Shown here: piece after piece, positions 1-5,212 of the stretch
Numbering within the stretch: the stretch's first letter is position 1
Layout of the letters: each line of letters opens with the position of its first letter
Assembly (NCBI GenBank): GCA_017553665.1
Contig: JAFZKM010000224.1
Coordinates: 1-5,212, forward strand
Length of the DNA stretch: 5,212 nt
From: Lachnospiraceae bacterium
Lineage (GTDB): Bacteria > Bacillota_A > Clostridia > Lachnospirales > Lachnospiraceae
Reading direction: 5' to 3'
The notes under the pieces: generated by a model
Seen by the model: only the letters and a program-made list of their open reading frames with translations
Told to the model about the DNA's origin: nothing
Database searches by the model: none
Made by a program: the position numbers and the translations under genes

Positions 1-5
1 CGTAA

Positions 6-59
6 GCAATGTCGGCACTTATCAACCGTATTGTGGTTGATTACGTGCCGCTACATTGC
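6..59. repeat. Long imperfect inverted repeat (hairpin) at the left edge
   Basis: Three nested complementary arm pairs lie here: GCAATGT (6-12) with ACATTGC (53-59), CGGCAC (13-18) with GTGCCG (45-50), and ATCAACC (21-27) with GGTTGAT (35-41). They are separated by a 2-base bulge (51-52) and a small internal loop (19-20 against 42-44), and a 7-base loop (28-34) closes the hairpin. About 20 base pairs form in all. No T-tract follows on the plus strand, and on the minus strand the window ends five bases further on, so a terminator role cannot be shown. It could be the 3' structure of a neighbouring gene, a small structured RNA, or a dispersed palindromic repeat. The rest of the stretch up to 113 shows only a short GC-rich palindrome (99-110) and no supportable gene. 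The pairing is seen directly; the function is unknown. Confidence 0.6.
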
Positions 60-113
60 GACCCGGAGCGAGAGCGTGTGCCCGGAAGTTTTATCGTTGC
101 CGCCTGCGGCTGC

Positions 114-144
114 AAAAAGAAAAAGGGACGGAAGAACCGTCCCC
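114..144 (-). terminator. Rho-independent terminator of glgP
   Basis: Read on the minus strand, a 7-bp GC-rich stem GGGACGG / CCGTCCC (137-143 with 125-131) encloses a TTCTT loop. It is followed at once by the T-rich tract TTTTTCTTTTT (124 down to 114). A further G-U pair can close the base of the stem. The stem begins 14 bases after the glgP TGA stop, as expected for the end of that transcript. There is no T-tract on the plus-strand side, so it should act only in the glgP direction. The left arm plus loop reads GGGGACGGTTCTT, a 13-mer that recurs in the hairpin upstream of glgP. Confidence 0.92.
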
Positions 145-158
145 AGTCAAAAACAAAA

Positions 159-2603
159 TCACTCGGTAACCTTATTGAGGTGCCAGATATCGTCGACATA
201 CTCCTGAATGGTACGATCCGACGAGAACTTCCCGACGTGCGCCACGTTCAGTATCGCCGCCTTTGCCCAGCGTCTCTCGTCGCGGTACATCTGCTCGACC
301 TTCTTCTGCGCCTCCGCGTACGACCTGAAATCCTTCAGGATGAAGTACTGGTCCGGACGCTCGTATCCGTTGCCGTCAAGCAGCGAATTGTAGATCTCGC
401 GGAAAAGATCCGTGTTCTGAGGCGAATAATAGCCGTTGATCATCTGCTCCATAACGAGCTTGATGTCCTCGTCGGCGTCATAGATATCCTTCGGATTGTA
501 GCCGCCGTTGTTCTCGAAGTCGATGACCTCCTTCGCGGAAAGTCCGAAGATCACCGCGTTCTCCTCGCCGACTTCCTCAACGATCTCAACGTTCGCGCCG
601 TCCATCGTGCCGAGGGTGATCGCGCCGTTCAGCATGAACTTCATGTTGCCGGTACCCGAAGCCTCCTTCGAAGCCGTCGAGATCTGCTCGGAAACGTCAG
701 ACGCGGCGAAGATCCACTCCGCGTTCGAAACACGGTAATTCTCAATGAATACGACCTTCAGCTTGCCGCCGATGCGGATATCGTTATTGATAACATCGCC
801 GACGCTGTTGATCAGCTTGATGATCGCCTTCGCGCGGCGGTAGCCCGCGGAAGCCTTCGCTCCGAAAATGAACGTCCTCGGATAGAAATCCATGTCGGGA
901 TTCTTCTTCAGCTCATTGTAAAGGTACATAACGTGCATGATGTTAAGGAGCTGCCTCTTGTACTCATGCAGACGCTTTACCTGAACATCGAAGATCGAGC
1001 GGGGATCGACATCCACGCCGTTGTGCTCCTTGATGTATTTAGCAAGGCGGAGCTTGTTCTTGTACTTGATCTGCATGAACTCGCGCTGCGCGTTCTCATC
1101 GTCCGCGTACTGCGCAAGTCCCGCGATCTTCGAAAGATCGGTGATCCAGCCGTCGCCTACCTTATCGGTAACCCACTGCGCAAGGAGCGGATTTCCGTGG
1201 AGCAGGAAGCGGCGCTGTGTAATGCCGTTCGTCTTGTTGTTGAACTTGTTCGGGAAGTACTGCGCGAACTCCTTAAGCGACTGAGTCTTGAGGATCTCGG
1301 TGTGCAGGCGGGCAACGCCGTTTACCGAGAAACCGCCGACGATCGCGAGGTTCGCCATGCGTACCTGTCCGTCGTAAACGATCGCCATCTTCTCGATCAT
1401 GTGATAATCGCCGGGATAGGTGATCTGGATCTCGCGGATGAAACGTCTGTTAATCTCTTCAACGATCTGGTAAATACGGGGAAGAAGCTTTGAGAACAGC
1501 TCAAGCGGCCACTTCTCGAGCGCTTCCGCCATGATCGTGTGGTTTGTGTAAGCGCAGGTCTTGATCGTGAGCTCCCACGCCTCGTCCCATGAAAGATAAT
1601 AATCGTCCATGAGCACGCGCATCAGCTCCGCGACCGTAACCGCGGGATGCGTATCGTTCATCTGGAAAACGACCTTCTCGGGAAGGCGCTTCAGATCGTG
1701 ATAACGGTCCATAAACTTCGAAACAGCCAGCTGAACGCTCGCGGAAACGAAGAAATACTGCTGCTTTAAGCGCAGCTCCTTACCTGCGTAATGGTTATCG
1801 TTGGGGTAAAGGACCTCACAGATAGTCTTCGCGAGGTTCTCCTGCTCAACGGCCTTGTGATAATCGCCCTTATCGAACTGGTCGAGCTGGAAATCGTTCA
1901 CTGCCTCGGCATCCCAGATGCGGAGCGTGTCAACGAAATGATTATTATATCCCACGATCGGGAGTTCGTAGGGAACAGCCATAACGGTCTGGCAGTCCTC
2001 CTGCACGAAGCACTCGCGTCCCTGCGCGTTCTTCGTCATGCGAACGTAGCCGCCGAAACGGATCAGCTTGGCATTATCGGCGTCCTTCATCTCGAAAGGA
2101 TTACCGTTCTTGAGCCAGTTATCGGGAACCTCGATCTGGAAACCGTTTTCGATCTGCTGCTTGAACATACCGTACTTATAACGGATACCGCAGCCTACCG
2201 CCGAATAGCCGAGAGTCGCGAGCGAATCAAGGAAGCACGCGGCCAGACGTCCGAGACCGCCGTTGCCGAGCGCTGCGTCGGGCTCTTCGTCCTCTATCGT
2301 ATCAAGGTCGAGTCCGTACTCGTCGAGCACTTCCGCCACAACCTTATCAGCCTTCATATTGATCAGGATATTGCCCAGGGCGCGTCCCATAAGGAACTCC
2401 ATGGACATGTAGTAGACCGTCTTCGCTTCCTTCTGGCCGACAGCCTTATGCGAAGCAACCCAGTCATTGATGATGTACTCCTTCATGGCATAGCAAACGC
2501 TCTGGAACATCTGCTGTTTTGTAGCCTCAGCAGGCTCCTTGCGGAACAGCGTCATGAGGTAATTTTCTATAGAGGTCTTCAGTTCCTGCTTATCAATTGT
2601 CAT
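159..2603 (-). CDS. glgP: Glycogen/maltodextrin phosphorylase (GT35 family)
   Basis: This cytosolic enzyme uses phosphate to cleave alpha-1,4-glucans (glycogen, maltodextrin) from the non-reducing end, releasing glucose-1-phosphate; it needs pyridoxal phosphate. It has 814 residues, the usual bacterial length, and looks intact. Family landmarks appear in order: the glycine-rich loop GNGGLGRLAACFLDS (113-127), NDNHYAGKELRLKQ (268-281), YTNHTIMAEALEKWP (352-366) with the expected catalytic His355, the phosphate-site segment QVKRLHEYKRQ with Lys543, Arg544 and Lys549, and EASGTGNMKF (647-656), whose Lys655 should form the Schiff base with the cofactor. The C-terminus carries the conserved GKFSSDRTI. 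The protein starts about 20 residues later than animal phosphorylases and lacks their Ser14 phosphorylation segment, so control by phosphorylation is not expected. The ATG is fixed by a GAGGAG site 7 bases upstream. It has its own promoter with a LacI/CcpA-type operator and its own terminator. Sequence alone does not settle glycogen versus maltodextrin preference. Confidence 0.97.
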   Translation of the reverse strand: MTIDKQELKTSIENYLMTLFRKEPAEATKQQMFQSVCYAMKEYIINDWVASHKAVGQKEAKTVYYMSMEFLMGRALGNILINMKADKVVAEVLDEYGLDLDTIEDEEPDAALGNGGLGRLAACFLDSLATLGYSAVGCGIRYKYGMFKQQIENGFQIEVPDNWLKNGNPFEMKDADNAKLIRFGGYVRMTKNAQGRECFVQEDCQTVMAVPYELPIVGYNNHFVDTLRIWDAEAVNDFQLDQFDKGDYHKAVEQENLAKTICEVLYPNDNHYAGKELRLKQQYFFVSASVQLAVSKFMDRYHDLKRLPEKVVFQMNDTHPAVTVAELMRVLMDDYYLSWDEAWELTIKTCAYTNHTIMAEALEKWPLELFSKLLPRIYQIVEEINRRFIREIQITYPGDYHMIEKMAIVYDGQVRMANLAIVGGFSVNGVARLHTEILKTQSLKEFAQYFPNKFNNKTNGITQRRFLLHGNPLLAQWVTDKVGDGWITDLSKIAGLAQYADDENAQREFMQIKYKNKLRLAKYIKEHNGVDVDPRSIFDVQVKRLHEYKRQLLNIMHVMYLYNELKKNPDMDFYPRTFIFGAKASAGYRRAKAIIKLINSVGDVINNDIRIGGKLKVVFIENYRVSNAEWIFAASDVSEQISTASKEASGTGNMKFMLNGAITLGTMDGANVEIVEEVGEENAVIFGLSAKEVIDFENNGGYNPKDIYDADEDIKLVMEQMINGYYSPQNTDLFREIYNSLLDGNGYERPDQYFILKDFRSYAEAQKKVEQMYRDERRWAKAAILNVAHVGKFSSDRTIQEYVDDIWHLNKVTE

Positions 2604-2610
2604 AAAAACT

Positions 2611-2616
2611 CTCCTC
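2611..2616 (-). promoter_or_regulatory. Ribosome binding site of glgP
   Basis: The minus strand reads AAGAGGAGAGTTTTT followed by ATG. The GAGGAG core is a near-ideal Shine-Dalgarno sequence with 7 bases of spacing, which supports the ATG at 2601-2603 as the glgP start and suggests strong translation. Confidence 0.9.
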
Positions 2617-2641
2617 TTAAAAAAACTGTTTTACGTTTTTG

Positions 2642-2670
2642 AGTATACTATTGGAAACGTTTCCAGTCAA
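2642..2670 (-). promoter_or_regulatory. Sigma-A/sigma-70-type promoter of glgP
   Basis: On the minus strand a -35 box TTGACT (2665-2670) and a -10 box TATACT (2642-2647) are separated by exactly 17 bases. Each matches the TTGACA/TATAAT consensus at five of six positions. An A/T-rich run lies just upstream of the -35 box. Transcription should start near 2635, giving a leader of about 30 bases before the glgP ATG. The promoter makes glgP transcription independent of ileS. Confidence 0.85.
2652..2665. promoter_or_regulatory. LacI/CcpA-type operator inside the glgP promoter spacer
   Basis: TGGAAACGTTTCCA is a perfect 14-base palindrome with a central CG, the hallmark of LacI-family operators. 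It resembles the catabolite-responsive element consensus TGWNANCGNTNWCA but departs from it at the two W positions (G and C here). It fills most of the spacer between the -35 and -10 boxes and overlaps the last base of the -35, so a bound protein should block RNA polymerase. A maltose/starch-type LacI regulator or CcpA is plausible for a glucan phosphorylase gene. The palindrome and its position are seen; the regulator's identity is inferred and no regulator gene lies in the window. Confidence 0.75.
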
Positions 2671-2684
2671 GTTATTTTTATGCG

Positions 2685-2741
2685 CCATGGGGACGGTTCT
2701 TTTGGCAATGAACCGCATTACCAAAAGAACCGTCCCCATGG
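2685..2741. repeat. 57-base near-perfect palindrome (long hairpin) between ileS and glgP
   Basis: Two exactly complementary 21-base arms (2685-2705 and 2721-2741) begin and end with CCATGG and contain GGGGACGGTTCT on one side and AGAACCGTCCCC on the other. Inside the 15-base centre, AATG (2707-2710) and CATT (2716-2719) pair again, leaving the loop AACCG. The position between them is C against A on the plus strand but becomes a U-G wobble in minus-strand RNA, so the transcript of ileS/glgP sense forms an unbroken 26-bp helix with a 5-base loop. No T-tract follows on either side, so it is not a standard intrinsic terminator. It begins 15 bases beyond the ileS stop and ends 14 bases upstream of the glgP -35 box. 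It may be a dispersed palindromic element (REP- or MITE-like) or a 3'-end stabilising structure for ileS mRNA. Confidence 0.85.
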
Positions 2742-2756
2742 AATTCCTCAAATTTT

Positions 2757-5212
2757 CTATTCTCTCTTTACTCCGAGCGTTACGTCCTCGCCGTTCAGGT
2801 TCCAGTCCTTCACGGAACCCTCCGCGCTGCCGTATACCACGCCGGTCGCGAGAACCACCTTGCGGATCTGGTCCTCGTTGCGCTTTACGATGTCGGCGAT
2901 CTTCTCATTGCCGCTGACATAGAGCGTGATATGGTCCATAACCTCGAAATCCGCGTCCTTACGCATGGTCTGAACCTTGCTGATAACCTCGCGGACATAG
3001 CCTTCCTCGATGAGTTCGGGCGTGAGGTTCGTATCCATAACGACGGTGATGCCGTGATCTTCGCCGGTCACGAAACCTTCAACCTTCTTGCTCTCGATCG
3101 CGAGGTCAGCCTCCTCGATCTTCTCGGGCGTGCCGTCCAGAACAACGGTAACCGCGCCTGTGGCCTTCAGCTCTTCCATGGCCTTTACGCCGTTAAGTCC
3201 GAGCAGGAGCTCCTTGACGGTATTGATCTTGCCGCCGAAGCGCTTTCCGAGCGTCTTAAAGTTAGGCTTGAACGTATAGTCGGTGAACGACGCAACATCG
3301 TCCTTGAACTCGATGGTCTTAACGTTCAGCTCGTCCTCGATGATCTCGCGGTAGAACTCGCTGAGCGCCTTATTGCACTTAACATACATCTTCGCAAGAG
3401 GCTGTCTCTGCTTGATGTTCGCCTCGTTGCGGCATGCGCGTCCGATAACGACAATGTTCAGGACCTCATCCATGTTCTCTTCGAGCTCTTTGTCGATATA
3501 AGCCTCGTTGCAAACGGGGAAATCGCACAGATGAACCGACTCGGGAGCTGAAGCGTCCACTGAGCATACAAGGTTCCTGTAGATATCCTCGGTCATGAAC
3601 GGGATCATCGGAGCTGCTGCCTTCGCGATAGTAACGAGCGCGGTGTACAGAGTCATGTAAGCGTTGATCTTATCCTGCTCCATGCCCTTTGCCCAGAAAC
3701 GCTCACGGCAGCGGCGTACGTACCAGTTGCTGAGCTCGTCGACGAAATCGTCGAGCGCTCTGCCCGCCTCGGGAATATGGTAAGTATCCAGGTTCTGATC
3801 CACTTCCTTAACTACCGAATTCAGCTTCGAGAGCAGCCACTTGTCCATTACGGGCAGCTTGTCGTAATCAAGGCTGTAGTTCGTGGGATCGAAATTGTCA
3901 ATATTCGCGTAAAGGGTGAAGAAAGCATAGGTATTCCAAAGAGTGCCCATGAACTTTCTCTGGCCTTCGGTGATAGCCTTATCGTCAAAGCGGTTCGGCA
4001 GCCAGGGCGCGCTGTTGGTGTAGAAATACCAGCGGATCGCGTCAGCGCCGTGCTTCGCGAGCGACTCGAAAGGATCCACGGTATTGCCCTTCGACTTGCT
4101 CATCTTCTGGCCGTCCTTATCGAGCACGAGGCCCAGAACGACTACATTCTCATAAGGTGCCTTGTTGAACAGCAGGGTAGACTCCGCCATCAGCGAGTGG
4201 AACCAGCCTCTGGTCTGGTCAACGCCCTCGGAAATGAACTGAGCCGGGAACTGCTTCTCGAAGAGCTCCTTGTTCTCAAAAGGATAATGATGCTGCGCGA
4301 AAGGCATAGCGCCCGAATCGAACCAGCAATCGATAACCTCGGGCACGCGCTTCATGGTTCCGCCGCACTCGGGGCACTTGCAGGTGATCGCGTCGATGAA
4401 AGGTCTGTGGAGCTCGACCGTCTTCGCCTCGGGATTGCCGGAAAGCTTCGCGAGCTCCTCGCGGCTGCCGACGCACTCTCTGTGGCCGCATGAGCACTCC
4501 CAGATGTTCAGGGGAGTTCCCCAGTATCTGTTTCTCGAGATAGCCCAGTCCTGGATGTTCTCAAGCCAGTTGCCGAAACGTCCGGATCCGATGGTCTCGG
4601 GAACCCAGTTAACGGTCGCATTATTGCGAACGAGATCGTCTCTTACAGCGGTCTCCCTGATGTACCAGGAATCGCGTGCATAGTAGATAAGAGGAGTGCT
4701 GCAGCGCCAGCAGTGAGGATAGTCGTGTTCTACCTTCGGAGCGCTGAAAAGAAGCTTCCTTGCGGAAAGTTCCTTTAATACCTCGGGATCGCAGCTGATC
4801 GCGCCCGCATCTATCTCCTTCTGGGTAGGCTTGCAGCGCATGCCCGCAAAAGGAGTCTCAGGCTTCATAACGCCGTGATCGTCTACCATCTGTACGAAAG
4901 GAGCGTCGTATTTACGGCCGACTCTCGCATCGTCTTCACCGAATGCCGGAGCGATATGTACGATACCGGTACCATCCTGCATCGTTACATAATCGTCGCA
5001 ATATACGAAGAATGCCTTCTTGTGCTGTTTTTCAACAACATCCGCAGCGCACTGATAGAGTGGCTCGTATTCCTTGTATTCAAGGTCTTTACCCGTGCAG
5101 GTTTCAAGCACTTCGTAAGCGGGTGTGCCTTCGGGACGCTCGATAGCGCCAAGTACCGAATCGAGCAGAGCCTGCGCCATAACGTAGGTGTAACCGTCCG
5201 CAGCCTTAACCC
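2757..5212 (-). CDS. ileS: Isoleucyl-tRNA synthetase, type 2 (N-terminus beyond the window)
   Basis: A class I aminoacyl-tRNA synthetase that charges tRNA-Ile with isoleucine in the cytosol and hydrolyses mischarged valine. The frame runs open to the right edge, encoding VKAADGYTYV ahead of the Met at 5178-5180, so that Met is internal. About 817 residues are present; some 220-230, including the HIGH signature, should lie outside, given about 1,040 in the type 2 family. Counting from that Met: the CP1 editing motif GTGIVHIAPAFGEDD (70-84, likely editing Asp84); HCWRC (156-160); WAISRNRYWGTP (212-223); cysteine clusters ECSCGHREC (228-236) and CKCPEC (267-272), probably a zinc site in the catalytic domain; CWFDSG (285-290); GVDQTRGWFHSL (319-330); KMSKSKGN (359-366). 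The anticodon-binding helical domain spans roughly 446-600, then a C-terminal domain to 807. The C-terminal zinc finger of E. coli-type enzymes is absent, which with the cysteine insertions points to the eukaryote-like type 2 class. The stop is TAG. Confidence 0.97.
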   Translation of the reverse strand, partial: VKAADGYTYVMAQALLDSVLGAIERPEGTPAYEVLETCTGKDLEYKEYEPLYQCAADVVEKQHKKAFFVYCDDYVTMQDGTGIVHIAPAFGEDDARVGRKYDAPFVQMVDDHGVMKPETPFAGMRCKPTQKEIDAGAISCDPEVLKELSARKLLFSAPKVEHDYPHCWRCSTPLIYYARDSWYIRETAVRDDLVRNNATVNWVPETIGSGRFGNWLENIQDWAISRNRYWGTPLNIWECSCGHRECVGSREELAKLSGNPEAKTVELHRPFIDAITCKCPECGGTMKRVPEVIDCWFDSGAMPFAQHHYPFENKELFEKQFPAQFISEGVDQTRGWFHSLMAESTLLFNKAPYENVVVLGLVLDKDGQKMSKSKGNTVDPFESLAKHGADAIRWYFYTNSAPWLPNRFDDKAITEGQRKFMGTLWNTYAFFTLYANIDNFDPTNYSLDYDKLPVMDKWLLSKLNSVVKEVDQNLDTYHIPEAGRALDDFVDELSNWYVRRCRERFWAKGMEQDKINAYMTLYTALVTIAKAAAPMIPFMTEDIYRNLVCSVDASAPESVHLCDFPVCNEAYIDKELEENMDEVLNIVVIGRACRNEANIKQRQPLAKMYVKCNKALSEFYREIIEDELNVKTIEFKDDVASFTDYTFKPNFKTLGKRFGGKINTVKELLLGLNGVKAMEELKATGAVTVVLDGTPEKIEEADLAIESKKVEGFVTGEDHGITVVMDTNLTPELIEEGYVREVISKVQTMRKDADFEVMDHITLYVSGNEKIADIVKRNEDQIRKVVLATGVVYGSAEGSVKDWNLNGEDVTLGVKRE

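Noticed and set aside
6..59. Left-edge inverted repeat as an integron attC site or a tRNA
   Set aside because: The outer arms lack the GTTRRRY/RYYYAAC core sites of attC, and no cloverleaf, TΨC-arm consensus or CCA end is present.
143..150. TTGACTGG on the minus strand just before the glgP terminator, identical to the start of the glgP promoter
   Set aside because: An 8-base match of this kind can arise by chance. There is no -10 box at the right spacing, where the terminator stem and T-tract lie instead.
9..1493. A 494-codon open frame on the plus strand, antisense to glgP
   Set aside because: It lies opposite the clearly real glgP, starts inside the left-edge hairpin and crosses the glgP terminator. 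Its product is a low-complexity run of Leu, Val, Arg and Asp typical of a shadow frame and shows no recognisable motif.
2617..2637. Small AAAAC/GTTTT dyad with a T-run in the glgP leader as an attenuator
   Set aside because: The stem is only five A/T-rich pairs around a 1-base loop and cannot form a stable terminator; the T-run simply precedes the ribosome binding site.
1791..2642. A 283-codon plus-strand open frame opposite the N-terminal part of glgP
   Set aside because: It is a complementary-frame shadow of glgP with the same Leu/Val/Ile/Arg/Glu-rich composition, and it ends inside the glgP leader.
2685..2741. The long intergenic hairpin as a Rho-independent terminator for ileS
   Set aside because: After the hairpin the minus strand reads CGCATAAAAATAAC, with no T-tract, and the plus-strand side has none either. 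A role in RNA stability or processing remains possible.
2639..2922. Two short overlapping plus-strand frames starting in the ileS-glgP intergenic region
   Set aside because: They run through the palindrome and then antisense to the ileS 3' end. There is no ribosome binding site in a sensible position, and the products look like random translation.
5178..5180. ATG at 5178-5180 as the start of ileS
   Set aside because: The frame continues upstream without a stop to the window edge, encoding VKAADGYTYV in line with the family. The HIGH motif and the first part of the catalytic domain would otherwise be missing, so this Met is internal.

Overview
The window looks like chromosomal DNA from a low-to-mid GC Gram-positive anaerobe of the Clostridia, possibly Lachnospiraceae-like. 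The reasons are protein sequence character (a eukaryote-like type 2 isoleucyl-tRNA synthetase and a Clostridia-style glycogen phosphorylase), a strong GAGGAG ribosome binding site, and a textbook sigma-A promoter. The assignment rests on recalled family features, not on a search.

All recognisable coding sequence is on the minus strand, so the transcript reads from the right edge to the left. From right to left: (1) ileS, isoleucyl-tRNA synthetase, enters at the right edge without its N-terminus and stops at 2757. (2) A 153-base intergenic region (2604-2756) holds a very long hairpin (2685-2741), then a promoter (TTGACT, 17-base spacer, TATACT) whose spacer contains a perfect 14-base LacI/CcpA-type palindrome, then a ribosome binding site. 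(3) glgP, a complete 814-residue glycogen/maltodextrin phosphorylase (159-2603). (4) A Rho-independent terminator (114-144) 14 bases past the glgP stop. (5) A left-edge stretch of about 110 bases without a supportable gene, containing a long imperfect inverted repeat (6-59).

The two genes have no shared pathway: one charges tRNA-Ile, the other releases glucose-1-phosphate from storage glucan. The layout suggests that glgP is its own transcription unit, with its own promoter, probable carbon-source operator, and terminator. The most interesting material is non-coding: the operator in the glgP promoter spacer, the 26-bp hairpin that pairs fully only in the sense of the flanking genes, and a 13-base motif (GGGGACGGTTCTT) shared by that hairpin and the glgP terminator, so that it flanks glgP on both sides. 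I see no sign of a new multi-gene system, defence island, CRISPR array, tRNA or intact mobile element.
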